From Escarpia spicata (lineage: Eukaryota > Annelida > Polychaeta > Sabellida > Siboglinidae), in assembly GCA_963995525.1 (NCBI GenBank), contig OZ023210.1, forward strand, positions 4,962,530 through 5,026,529: DNA of 64,000 bases, written 5' to 3'. The notes under the pieces were generated by a model. It was not told where the DNA came from, ran no database searches, and worked only from the letters and a program-made list of their open reading frames with translations. Numbering within the stretch: position 1 is the stretch's first letter; every line of letters starts with the position of its first letter. The translations under genes and the position numbers were made by a program. Below are positions 51,371-64,000 of this stretch, one piece after another.

Positions 51371-51824
51371 ACTGCAGTTAGAAACGAGACTGTCTACTCA
51401 CCCTACTGGCAGTTTGACATGGATAATAATGTAATAGTAATAATCATTGTTAGCAATAAATCAAGTCTAATATCCAGGTGTTGTCAAGTTCTAGAATAAA
51501 AAGCATGTTACTATACTTGATTGTTTGGCGATAAAGTAAATTTAACAACCCAATACAAATTTAACAACCCTGAAGAAGTCGCATTTATATAGAAATAGTG
51601 AAACGTTATGAATTTGTTATCAGATTTTGGAACGGCAAAGTAACAGCCCTACACAGACTTCCATTGTGGCAAGAAATGTTTTATACAGTCTTCTGCACTG
51701 TTCCATGTATTAATACGAACGTATCACGATACAAATGACATTGGCAAAAGGTGGAACATGTTGTCGGCACACCTTCCTGTAGAGGGCACCACTGTTGTTC
51801 ACTGTTTCGGTGAGTCTGACCGCA
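51371..51824 (-). other. Probable 3' UTR and downstream flank of the TMEM184B-like gene
   Basis: Immediately 3' of the stop on the sense (minus) strand. I see no unambiguous AATAAA within the first 200 bases, so the transcript end is not placed. Confidence 0.4.
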
Positions 51825-53026
<1,202 letters not shown>

Positions 53027-56000
53027 TTGTTTGTCCCAATACTTACAGTCAGTGTCCGAAAACATTGTATCTTTTTGTGTGTCCCAATACTTACAGTCAG
53101 TGTCTGAAAACATTGTATCTTTTTGTGTGTCCCAATACTTACAGTCAGTGTCCAAAAACATTGTATCTTTTTGTGTGTCCCAATACTTACAGTCAGTGTC
53201 TGAAAACATTGTATCTTTTTGTGTGTCCCAATACTTACAGTCAGTGTCCGAAAACATTGTATCTTTTTGTGTGTCCCAATACTTACAGTCAGTGTCTGAA
53301 AACATTGTATCTTTTTGTGTGTCCCAATACTTACAGTCAGTGTCCGAAAACATTGTATCTTTTTGTGTGTCCCAATACTTACAGTCAGTGTCTGAAAACA
53401 TTGTATCTTTTTGTGTGTCCCAATACTTACAGTCAGTGTCCGAAAACATTGTATCTTTTTGTGTGTCCCAATACTTACAGTCAGTGTCTGAAAACATTGT
53501 ATCTTTTTGTGTGTCCCAATACTTACAGTCAGTGTCTGAAAACATTGTATCTTTTTGTGTGTCCCAATACTTACAGTCAGTGTCCGAAAACATTGTATCT
53601 TTTTGTGTGTCCCAATACTTACAGTCAGTGTCTGAAAACATTGTATCTTTTTGTGTGTCCCAATACTTACAGTCAGTGTCCGAAAACATTGTATCTTTTT
53701 GTGTGTCCCAATACTTACAGTCAGTGTCTGAAAACATTGTATCTTTTTGTGTGTCCCAATACTTACAGTCAGTGTCCGAAAACATTGTATCTTTTTGTGT
53801 GTCCCAATACTTACAGTCAGTGTCCGAAAACATTGTATCTTTTTGTGTGTCCCAATACATACAGCTAGTGTCCGAAAACATTGTATCTTTTGTGTGTCCC
53901 AATACTTACAGTCAGTGTCCGAAAACATTGTATCTTTTTGTGTGTCCCAATACTTACAGTCAGTGTCTGAAAACATTGTATCTTTTTGTGTGTCCCAATA
54001 CTTACAGTCAGTGTCTGAAAACATTGTATCTTTTTGTGTGTCCCAATACTTACAGTCAGTGTCCGAAAACATTGTATCTTTTTGTGTGTCCCAATACTTA
54101 CAGTCAGTGTCTGAAAACATTGTATCTTTTTGTGTGTCCCAATACTTACAGTCAGTGTCCGAAAACATTGTATCTTTTTGTGTGTCCCAATACTTACAGT
54201 CAGTGTCCGAAAACATTGTATCTTTTTGTGTGTCCCAATACTTAGTCAGTGTCTGAAAACATTGTATCTTTTTGTGTGTCCCAATACATACAGCTAGTGT
54301 CCGAAAACATTGTATCTTTTTGTGTGTCCCAATACTTACAGTCAGTGTCCGAAAACATTGTATCTTTTTGTGTGTCCCAATACTTAGTCAGTGTCTGAAA
54401 ACATTGTATCTTTTTGTGTGTCCCAATACTTACAGTCAGTGTCTGAAAACATTGTATCTTTTTGTGTGTCCCAATACTTACAGTCAGTGTCCGAAAACAT
54501 TGTATCTTTTTGTGTGTCCCAATACTTACAGTCAGTGTCCGAAAACATTGTATCTTTTTGTGTGTCCCAATACTTACAGTCAGTGTCCGAAAACATTGTA
54601 TCTTTTTGTGTGTCCCAATACTTAGTCAGTGTCCGAAAACATTGTATCTTTTTGTGTGTCCCAATACTTACAGTCAGTGTCCGAAAACATTGTATCTTTT
54701 TGTGTCCCAATACATACAGTCAGTGTCCGAAAACATTGTATATTTTTGTGTGTCCCAATACTTACAGTCAGTGTCCGAAAACATTGTATCTTTTTGTGTG
54801 TCCCAATACTTACAGTCAGTGTCTGAAAACATTGTATCTTTTTGTGTGTCCCAATACTTACAGTCAGTGTCTGAAAACATTGTATCTTTTTGTGTGTCCC
54901 AATACATACAGCTAGTGTCCGAAAACATTGTATCTTTTTGTGTGTCCCAATACTTACAGTCAGTGTCCGAAAACATTGTCTCTTTTTGTGTGTCCCAATA
55001 CTTACAGTCAGTGTCTGAAAACTTTGTATCTTTTTGTGTGTCCCAATACATACAGCTAGTGTCCGAAAACATTGTATCTTTTTGTGTGTCCCAATACATA
55101 CAGCTAGTGTCCGAAAACATTGTATCTTTTTGTGTGTCCCAATACTTACAGTCAGTGTCTGAAAACATTGTATCTTTTTGTGTCCCAATACTTACAGTCA
55201 GTGTCTGAAAACATTGTATCTTTTTGTGTGTCCCAATACTTACAGTCAGTGTCTGAAAACATTGTATCTTTTTGTGTGTCCCAATACTTACAGTCAGTGT
55301 CTGAAAACATTGTATCTTTTTGTGTGTCCCAATACATACAGCTAGTGTCCGAAAACATTGTATCTTTTTGTGTGTCCCAATACTTACAGTCAGTGTCCGA
55401 AAACATTGTATCTTTTTGTGTGTCCCAATACTTAGTCAGTGTCTGAAAACATTGTATCTTTTTGTGTGTCCCAATACTTACAGTCAGTGTCTGAAAACAT
55501 TGTATCTTTTTGTGTGTCCCAATACTTACAGTCAGTGTCCGAAAACATTGTATCTTTTTGTGTGTCCCAATACTTACAGTCAGTGTCCGAAAACATTGTA
55601 TCTTTTTGTGTGTCCCAATACTTACAGTCAGTGTCCGAAAACATTGTATCTTTTTGTGTGTCCCAATACTTAGTCAGTGTCCGAAAACATTGTATCTTTT
55701 TGTGTGTCCCAATACTTACAGTCAGTGTCCGAAAACATTGTATCTTTTTGTGTCCCAATACATACAGTCAGTGTCCGAAAACATTGTATATTTTTGTGTG
55801 TCCCAATACTTATAGTCAGTGTCTGAAAACATTGTATCTTTTTGTGTGTCCCAATACTTACAGTCAGTGTCCGAAAACATTGTATCTTTTTGTGTGTCCC
55901 AATACTTACAGTCAGTGTCTGAAAACTTTGTATCTTTTTGTGTGTCCCAATACATACAGCTAGTGTCCGAAAACATTGTATCTTTTTGTGTGTCCCAATA

Positions 56001-56317
56001 CATACAGCTAGTGTCCGAAAACATTGTATCTTTTTGTGTGTCCCAATACTTACAGTCAGTGTCTGAAAACATTGTATCTTTTTGTGTCCCAATACTTACA
56101 GTCAGTGTCTGAAAACATTGTATCTTTTTGTGTGTCCCAATACATACAGCTAGTGTCCGAAAACATTGTATCTTTTTGTGTGTCCCAATACTTAGTCAGT
56201 GTCCGAAAAGATTGTATCTTTTTGTGTGTCCTAATACATAGTCAGTGTCCAAAAACATTGTATCTTTTTGTGTGTCCCAATATATACAGTCAGTGTCCGA
56301 AAACATTGTATCTTTTT
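53027..56317. repeat. 48-bp intronic minisatellite, about 68 copies
   Basis: The unit reads TTGTATCTTTTTGTGTGTCC then CAATACTTACAGTCAGTGTC and CGAAAACA on the plus strand. The first third alternates TCCG/TCTG variants (96-bp dimer). Later there are ATACATACAGCTAG variants and 46-bp units lacking two bases. A ~0.9-1.05-kb block is duplicated (54243 on versus 55291 on). On the gene's sense strand most units contain CTGTAAGTATTGGG, a 5'-splice-site-like GTAAGTAT. Long frames on both strands (16-residue repeat DTDCKYWDTQKDTMFS and others) are artefacts of the 48-bp period. Confidence 0.96.
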
Positions 56318-56692
56318 AGATGTCTGACTACATATACTCACAACCAGAAAATTCTTGCCAGGTCAAAATTTGTGTCACTGAAATCTCGTGTTCTAATGCT
56401 CTTAGCCTACACTGCCCACTCTTGCACTGATTCATGTGACACACGAACGATTTACGCAGATAGGACACACGGTTTTTGACGTAGGCGACTTGGCGATATT
56501 TGGATTTCATCATTCAATTTCATAAGTACTCACTCAAAACAACTTCTGTAACAGTTTATTTGCAGAAATTTGATGGAATATGTGCTAGAGATTTAGCACA
56601 TACATATTTTATGGAAGAATTTGATCAGGTTTTAGCTAAAATGGCAAAAAGACAATGATTAGTGCCCCCCACACAGTCATGACGGTACATAC
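56318..56692 (-). other. Intron of TMEM184B-like gene, upstream unique part
   Basis: Unique sequence between the array and the exon at 56693. CACTCAAAACAACTTCTGTA (56531) resembles 40223. Donor of the preceding exon is GTATGT (56687-56692, read on minus). Confidence 0.6.
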
Positions 56693-56934
56693 CTTGAGGT
56701 TGCTGGAGATGGACTGGAGCGAGACTGTGCGGCCATGCGCGACCGTTTCCTGGGTGGCATACAGGTCATATGGGAAGGCCATATGCATCGCCACCGCAGC
56801 GAAGAACATCTCTATGCAGATGATGAAGTTCTGGTAACCGGCGGCAACCGTGCCCACCCCAATAATCTTGATGCCCTCCTCTGAATAGCGTGAGTTGATC
56901 ACCCTGGTCTTCTCCAACACTGCCAGCAACACAC
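56693..56934 (-). CDS. TMEM184B: TMEM184B-like, penultimate coding exon
   Basis: 242 bp: two bases complete a split Gly codon, then 80 codons, ending phase 0 at CTCAAG before GTATGT. Acceptor is GTGTGTTGCAG. The peptide starts VLLAVLEKTRVINSRYSEE, continues through VGTVAAGYQNFIICIEMFFA, a strongly conserved transmembrane helix of the family, and ends SLQSISSNLK, matching the vertebrate SISSSLK before ETMNP. Length and borders agree with the family, so the exon is intact. The loop between the two helices (about residues 10-26) is the least conserved part. Confidence 0.95.
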
Positions 56935-56936
56935 CT

Positions 56937-57115
56937 GCAACACACACGGGAGTGTTAACACACATAGGGGTGTTAACACACATACTGGAGTGTTAACACA
57001 CATGGGAGTGTTAACAAACGGGAGTGTGTTAACACACAGGTGATGTTTAACACACACAGAAAGTGTCAACACGAGGATTTGTTAATACTGATAAACTTAG
57101 GGGAGTGTTAACCCT
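56937..57115. repeat. ~18-bp TTAAC-containing minisatellite next to the 3' splice site
   Basis: On the sense strand units of the type TGTGTGTTAACACTCC repeat about 9-10 times, diverging away from the exon, and end at the acceptor GTGTGTTGCAG of the exon 56693-56934. TTAAC resembles a branch point. Confidence 0.85.
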
Positions 57116-57397
57116 CGGGGAAAGTGTTAGATACAAAGCGACGTGTTAAAACATGCAGTAATCATAACTCGCATTCGTGTCCTGGATGTTTCAAGGAAGA
57201 AACAATGCACATGCCCACTTCACAAGTAATGAAATATGTCTAAAACAATGGCTCAGCAACATTTTAAGTGAGGAGATTAAGAAGGGATCAAATAGGAGTT
57301 TTCTTAAATATTAAATGATAGAAGTATCTTTTTCAAGCCTAAATGGATGGTAGAAGAATTAAGAGGGCACAAGACCCTGAAAAGAACATAGTTTGCA
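57116..57397 (-). other. Unique centre of the short intron
   Basis: About 280 bp without repeats or coding signal, between the two splice-site-adjacent arrays. Confidence 0.6.
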
Positions 57398-58067
<670 letters not shown>

Positions 58068-58099
58068 CTATAAAATTAGAATTTGTTACATATGTCAGA

Positions 58100-59602
58100 T
58101 ATGATTATGGAATACACTGGTGGACTTGTTACTGTCTCATATACAACTGATGACACACTGTGGATTTGTTATGATATTGTGTCGTGTACAACGGATGACA
58201 CACTGGTGGGCTTGTTACCATGTCAAGTACAACGGATGACACACAGTGGACTTGTTACCGTGTCATGTACAACTGATGACACACTGTGGACTTGTTACCG
58301 TGTCATGTACAACTGATGACACACTGTGGATTTGTTATGAAGTTGTGTCATGTACAACTGATGACACACTGGTGGACTTGTTATCATGTCATGTACAACG
58401 GATGATACACAGTGGACTTGTTACCGTGTCATGTACAACTGATGACACACAGTGGACTTGTTACTGTGTCATGTACAACTGATGACACACTGGTGGACTT
58501 GTTACCGTGTCATGTACAATTGATGACACACAGTGGACTTGTTACCGTGTCATGTACAACTGATGACACACTGTGGACTTGTTACCGTGTCATGTACAAC
58601 TGATGACACACTGGTAGACTTGTTTCCATGTCATATACAACTGATGATACACTGGTGGACTTGTTACCGTGTCATGTACAATTGATGACACACTGGTGGA
58701 CTTGTTACCGTGTCATGTACAATTGATGACACACAGTGGACTTGTTACCGTGTCATGTACAACTGATGACACACTGTGGACTTGTTACCGTGTCATGTAC
58801 AACTGATGACACACAGTGGACTTGTTACCGTGTCATGTACAATTGATGACACACAGTGGACTTGTTACCGTGTCATGTACAACTGATGACACACTGGTAG
58901 ACTTGTTTCCATGTCATGTACAACTGATGACACACTGGTAGACTTGTTTCCATGCCATGTACAACTGATGATACACTGGTGGACTTGTTACCATGTCATG
59001 AACAACTGATGATACACTGGTGGACTTGTTACCATGTCATGAACAACTGATGATACACTGGTGGACTTGTTACCGTGTCATGAAGAACTGATGACACACT
59101 AGTGGACTTGTTACCATGTCATGTACAATGGATGACACACTGTGGACTTGTTACCATGTCATGTACAACTGATGACACACTGGTAGACTTGTTTCCATGT
59201 CATGTACAACTGATGATACACTGGTGGACTTGTTACCATGTCTTGAACAACTGATGATAAACTGGTGGACTTGTTACCGTGTCATGAAGAACTGATGACA
59301 CACTGGTGGACTTGTTACCATGTCATGTACAACGGATGACACACTGTGGACTTGTTTCCATGTCATGTACAACTGATGACACACTGGTAGACTTGTTTCC
59401 ATGTCATGTACAATTGATGATACACTGGTGGACTTGTTACCGTGTCATGGACAACTGATGACATACTGGTAGACTTGTTTCCATGTCATGTACAACTGAT
59501 GACACACTGGTGGACTTATTACCGTGTCACATAGTAGTACAACTGTTGACACACTGGTGGACTTGTTACTGTGTCATGTACAACTGATGACACAATGGTG
59601 GA
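58100..59602. repeat. 40-41-bp intronic minisatellite, ~36 copies
   Basis: The plus-strand unit reads GGACTTGTTACCGTGTCATG then TACAACTGATGACACACTGG/AGT; ACACTGGT variants are one base longer. It starts about 70 bp from the exon acceptor at 58027. Short frames across it are not genes. Confidence 0.95.
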
Positions 59603-60629
59603 CCATACCACACTCATCCATGAGAACATCAGACAATACACTGATGTCATTAAAGATAAACACACCTTGGCACAATGATACAGGCTGACATGGCAATGAC
59701 CAGCACAGTTCACTATAGTCTGTGGTGGTAATTACACAGAGTAAGGGAAGACGTCGCTCAAGAAACTATTTCACTCATTTAATTTTTAACTTAGAGAACT
59801 ACAATTTTCAGATAGTGTGAGATATGTAAGAGTAGAGTAAGCTTGGTTTATTTTTTAGAATTGTTATACACATTTTTACATGGTATACCTTGGGCTGATT
59901 TTTGCTATGTTTTTAAAGTCTTGCTTATGCATTTGTCACCTCTGCCAAAATTGTATTTTATATGCACACTCGTCTTATTACTTACAAGGTGTGCTCTTTT
60001 CTTGTAAAAGTCTACACCACACAAATTACATATTTGTTCCACTTAGTTATACTCTCATATATGTTTCTTAATAAACAATATTTGTGCACTGAGTCCTGCT
60101 ATTCCTTGTTGATGTTTATTATAATTATGATCTCCTAGTGTAGATGTATTGGAGCAAACGTCCATGAAGTCAGATGTTTCAGGATCATAATTTCTAGTTA
60201 ACATTTTTAGGAGAAATAAACTTTCAGTAAGCTATAGGTGTAAGTGCAAGTGTACTAGCCATAAAGGTTAACTTAGTTGCTGTATGGATATATACATAAT
60301 TAATTGCTTCTAAGTGCTAGCACGTAACACAATAACAAAACACTGTAATTTACAACAAACTAACAATGTCATGTCACACAACACTGATATACTGTTTTTC
60401 TCATAAATAATACACTTTTTTCTGCATACACTTAGATAGAAATAATTATTAAAGAGAGAGTGGGTAGAAGGAGGGTGATTGAGCAAAGGGAGGAGATTAG
60501 GATGCAGGAAGTTCCGAAAGCTGGATGAATCATTATTGGAGTAAGAAGGGGAAGTCCACAGTTGAGATTGGAGGACCACATGAACTTACAAGGAAGACAG
60601 ATTTGGGAAATTTGATGGAAAATGAAAGC
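59603..60629 (-). other. Unique middle of the intron
   Basis: AT-rich sequence between two arrays; no exon of the family recognised. Confidence 0.55.
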
Positions 60630-61648
60630 TGGTGGGAGGGGGCTGATGATAGGGAGCAGTGGAGGGAGGGGACTGCTGATAGGGAACAGTGGAGGGAGGG
60701 GGCTCTTTATAGGGAGCAGTGGAGGGGGGAGGCTGTTGATAGGGGACAATGGAGGGAGGGGGTTGATGATAGGGAACAGTGGAGGGAGGGGGCTCTTTAT
60801 AGGGAGCAGTGGAGGGAGGGGGCTGATGACAGGGAGCAGTGGAGGGAGGGAGCTGTTTATAGGGAGCAGTGGAGGGAGGGAGCTGTTTATAGGGAGCAGT
60901 GGAGGGAGGGGGCTGCTGATTGGGAGCAGTGGAGGGAGGGGGCTGCTGATAGGGAGCAGTGGAGGGAGGGGGCTGCTGATAGCAAGCAGTGGAGGGAGTG
61001 GGCTGCTGATAGGGAGCAGTGGAGGAAGGGAGCTGCTAATAGGGAACAGTGGAGGGAGGGGCTGTTGACAGGGAACAGTGGAGGGAGGGGGCTGTTGATA
61101 GGGAGCAGTGGAGGGAGGGGGCTCTTTATAGGGAGTTGTGTAGGGAGGGGGCTGCTGATAGGGAGCAGTGGAGGGAGGAGGCTGTTGATAGGGAGCAGTG
61201 GAGGGAGGGGGCTCTTTATAGGGAGCTGTGTAGGGAGGGGGCTGTTGATAGGGAGCAGTGGAGGGAGGAGGCTGTTGATAGGGAGCAGTGGAGGGAGGGG
61301 GTTGCTGATAGGGGGCAGTGGAGGGAGGGGGCTGTTGATAGGGGGCAGTATAGGGAGGGAGCTGCTGATAGGGAGCAGTGGAGGGAGGGGGCTGCTGATA
61401 GCTAGCAGTGGAGGGAGGGGGGGCTGCTGATGGGGAGCAGTAGAGGGAGGGGCTGCTGTGGAGGGAGGGGGCTCCTGATAGGGAGCCGTGGAGGGAGGGG
61501 GCTGTTGACAGGGAGTAGTGGAGGGAGTGGGCTGTTGATAGGGAGCAGTGGAGGAAGGGGGCTGCTGATTGGGAGCATTGGAGGGAGTGAGCTGCTGGTA
61601 GGGAGCAGTGGAGGGAGGGGGCTTTTGATAGGGAGCAGTGGAGGGCAA
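60630..61648. repeat. 30-bp G-rich/C-rich intronic minisatellite, ~34 copies
   Basis: The plus-strand unit is GAGGGAGGGGGCTGCTGATA + GGGAGCAGTG, with TTGATA, CTTTATA and AGCAAG variants and only a few one-base length changes. Sense (minus) strand is pyrimidine-rich and gives CTCCCTATCAGCAG in most units. Both strands stay open: minus frames give proline-rich decapeptides (PPPSTAPYQQ), plus frames Arg/Glu/Gly-rich repeats. It lies inside an intron, so I do not call these genes. Multiple G-runs could form quadruplexes. Confidence 0.95.
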
Positions 61649-61805
61649 CCAGAGAAAGAGCAGTGCAACAGGACAGGAGCCGGACCTTACCCCTATGCAA
61701 GGAAACATATAACAGCTGAAGTAAAACACTGTTCTTGCATTGTACATATAGATATGAAACTAATAAACAGTAGATATATCTAACTAATATAGTGTTTGGT
61801 ACTCA

Positions 61806-61916
<111 letters not shown>

Positions 61917-61985
61917 TCACTCAGTTCAACCATGAAACATCCCCTACATTTATACTTCAATATATTAACTTTGTAATTATTGTAA

Positions 61986-62290
61986 GTGCAGCTCCTCCCA
62001 GGGATACTCGCCATATCCTCTCATGGACACTCGCCATCTCCTCCCAGGGACACTCGCCCTCCTCCCAGGGACACTCACCATATCCTCCCAGGGACACTTG
62101 CCATCTCCTCCCAGGGACACTCGCCATCTCCTCCCAGGGACAATTGCCATCTCCTCCCAGGGACACTCGCCATCTCCTCCTAGGGATACTCGCCATCTCC
62201 TCCCAGGAATACTCGCCATCTCCACCCAGGAATACTCGCCATCTCCTCCCAGGAATACTCGCCATCTCCTCCCAGGGATACTCGCCTTTT
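61986..62290. repeat. 23-bp intronic minisatellite, ~13 copies
   Basis: The plus-strand unit is CTCCTCCCAGGGACACTCGC + CAT. Located just upstream (sense) of the exon 61807-61898. Overlapping frames on both strands are artefacts. Confidence 0.95.
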
Positions 62291-62454
62291 TCTACTTTCA
62301 TTAGCTTCCGTGGACCATTGGCTTCTCATCTACCAACTGTTGATGTATTTTTAAAACATAACGTCAGTTAGTTACAGTTATTTACTTTTCTCAGTGGACA
62401 AACTGAGTGGCCTGTTGATCCCCAGGTGGTGCCACAAGTTCAAAATACTGTAAT

Positions 62455-62997
62455 GATGATCCTTGGTTTCTTGCTCCGAGGCTAGGTGTAGGTTAGTAAG
62501 AAATGAAGATAACCATGTTCCTTGGTTTCTTGCTCCAAGGGTAGGTATAGGTTAGTAAGAAATGAAGATAACCACAGTCCTTGGTTTCTTGCTTCAAGGC
62601 TAGGTGTAGGTTAGTAAGAAATGAAGATAACCACAGTCCTTGGTTTCTTGCTCCAAGGGTAGGCATAGGTTAGTAAGAAATGAAGATAACCACAGTCCTC
62701 GGTTTCTTGCTCCAAGGGTAGGCATAGGTTAGTAAGAAATGAAGATAACCACAGTCCTTGGTTTCTTGCGCCAAGGCTAGGTGTAGGTTAGTAAGAAATT
62801 AAGATAACCAGTCCTTGGTTTCTTGCTCCAAGGCTAGGTGTAGGTTAGTAAGAAATGATGATAACCACAGTCCTTGGTTTCTTGCTCCAAGGGTAGGTAT
62901 AGGTTAGTAAGAAATTAAGATAACCAGTCCTCGGTTTCTTGCTCCAAGGCTAGGTGTAGGTTAGTAAGAAATGATGATAACCACAGTCCTCAGTTTG
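62455..62997. repeat. 59-bp intronic minisatellite, 9 copies, with TACTAAC
   Basis: The unit runs from CCTTGGTTTCTTGCTCCAAG through GTAGGTTAGTAAGAAATGAA to CACAGT. On the sense strand every copy reads TTTCTTACTAACCTA followed by CACCTAG or a close variant. Confidence 0.95.
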
Positions 62998-63040
62998 TTT
63001 AGTGCTGTTAGCAGCAATCTCTGTCAGATGTTTCACTTAA

Positions 63041-64000
63041 ATTGTACACACTCTGTTTTCATTACACTCATGGCTCCTCTGGTTCACACTCTGTTTCCAT
63101 TACACTCATGGCTCCTCTGGTTCACACTCTGTTTCCATTACATTCATGGCTCCTCTGGTTCACACTCTGTTTCCTTACACTCATGGCTCCTCTGGTTCAC
63201 ACTCTGTTTTCATTACACTCATGGCTCCTCTGGTTCACACTCTGTTTCCATTACACTCATGGCTCCTCTGGTTCACACTCTGTTTCCATTACACTCATGG
63301 CTCCTCTGGTTCACACTCTGTTTCCTTACACTCATGGCTCCTCTGGTTCACACTCTGTTTCCATTACACTCATGGCTCCTCTGGTTCACACTCTGTTTCC
63401 ATTACACTCATGGCTCCTCTGGTTCACACTCTGTTTCCATTACACTCATGGCTCCTCTGGTTCACACTCTGTTTCCATTACACTCATGGCTCCTCTGGTT
63501 CACATTCTGTTTCCATTACACTCATGGCTCCTCTGGTTCACACTCTGTTTCCATTACACTCATGGCTCCTCTGGTTCACTCTGTTTCCATTACACTCATG
63601 GCTCCTCTGGTTCACACTCTGTTTCCATTACACTCATGGCTCCTCTGGTTCACACTCTGTTTCCTTACACTCATGGCTCCTCTGGTTCACACTCTGTTTC
63701 TATTACACTCATGGCTCCTCTGGTTCACACTCTGTTTCCATTACACTGATGGCTCCTCTGGTTCACACTCTGTTTCCATTACACTCATGGCTCCTCTGGT
63801 TCACACTCTGTTTCTATTACACTCATGGCTCCTCTGGTTCACACTCTGTTTCCATTACACTGATGGCTCCTCTGGTTCACACTCTGTTTCCATTACACTG
63901 ATGGCTCCTCTGGTTCACACTCTGTTTCCATTACACTCATGGCTCCTCTGGTTCACACTCTGTTTCTATTACACTCATGGCTCCTCTGGTTCACTCTGTT
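63041..64000. repeat. 38-bp intronic minisatellite, ~25 copies, runs off the window
   Basis: The unit is ACACTCTGTTTCCATTACAC + TCATGGCTCCTCTGGTTC; variants lack two bases (TTTCCTTACAC or GGTTCACTCTG) or have CTGATGG/TTCTATT. Still repeating at the window end. Long plus frames are artefacts. Confidence 0.96.

Noticed and set aside
51569..51606. CCTGAAGAAGTCGC..GTGAAACGTTA as a Penelope-like element terminus
   Set aside because: Resembles a motif seen near such elements, but no RT or GIY-YIG sequence is nearby, so it is too short to call.
53027..56317. CRISPR-like array
   Set aside because: Units are contiguous with no unique spacers, there are no cas genes, and the array lies in an animal intron. 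The same reasoning applies to the other arrays.
60432..61747. Proline-rich (PPPSTAPYQQ) extensin-like proteins
   Set aside because: Lies inside an intron of the TMEM184B-like gene, is read from a 30-bp satellite, and alternative frames on both strands are equally open.

Overview
The window is nuclear DNA of an animal, most likely a marine invertebrate. The signs are spliced coding exons with canonical GT/AG borders, several non-LTR retrotransposon remnants, tRNA-derived SINE pieces, hAT-like MITEs and a very high load of micro- and minisatellites. The species cannot be named from sequence alone. There are no operons, Shine-Dalgarno sites or prokaryotic genes.

Only one gene is identified with confidence. 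It is the 3' part of a TMEM184B-like gene (OST-alpha/Solute_trans_a family, seven-TM proteins) on the minus strand. Four exons are visible: 61807-61898, 57857-58026, 56693-56934 and a terminal coding exon 51825-52139. Phases join exactly and the stop is at 51825-51827; the 5' exons lie beyond 64000. Two short plus-strand terminal exons (31548-31696 and 34690-34790) encode acidic Ser/Asp-rich C-termini, share intron phase and could be alternative last exons of an unidentified gene. A 16-codon possible first exon (24555-24602) follows three evenly spaced CRE-like sites.

Layout: 1-1013, 47-bp satellite with a tRNA-like core; 2543-6268, decayed non-LTR element with APE endonuclease and RT (minus); 7475-9945, 72-bp minisatellite; 10480-13015, degenerate ~200-bp repeats split by a 5'-truncated CR1/L2-type element; 13-24 kb, mostly featureless with long TG, CA, AT and CT tracts; 24755-27030, hexanucleotide array; 27-36 kb, short tandem arrays, MITEs, a 670-bp inverted repeat and the two acidic exons; 36.9-40.8 kb, AT-rich block bounded by inverted GC-rich motifs; 41-47 kb, transposon debris and a 66-bp minisatellite derived from it; 51.8-64 kb, the TMEM184B-like gene, whose introns are largely built of minisatellites.

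The most interesting observation is in that gene. Several intronic arrays carry splicing-signal-like sequence in the sense orientation. The clearest is a 20-23 bp array of about 21 units (57398-57863) that copies the exon tail plus its own 5' splice site, giving 16 exact GTAAGT motifs beside the genuine donor. Neighbouring arrays repeat TACTAAC branch-point-like, TTAAC, GTAAGTAT and pyrimidine-tract/CAG motifs. Whether this affects splicing is inference. The very long open frames in the window are mostly by-products of repeat units whose length is a multiple of three or which lack stops.
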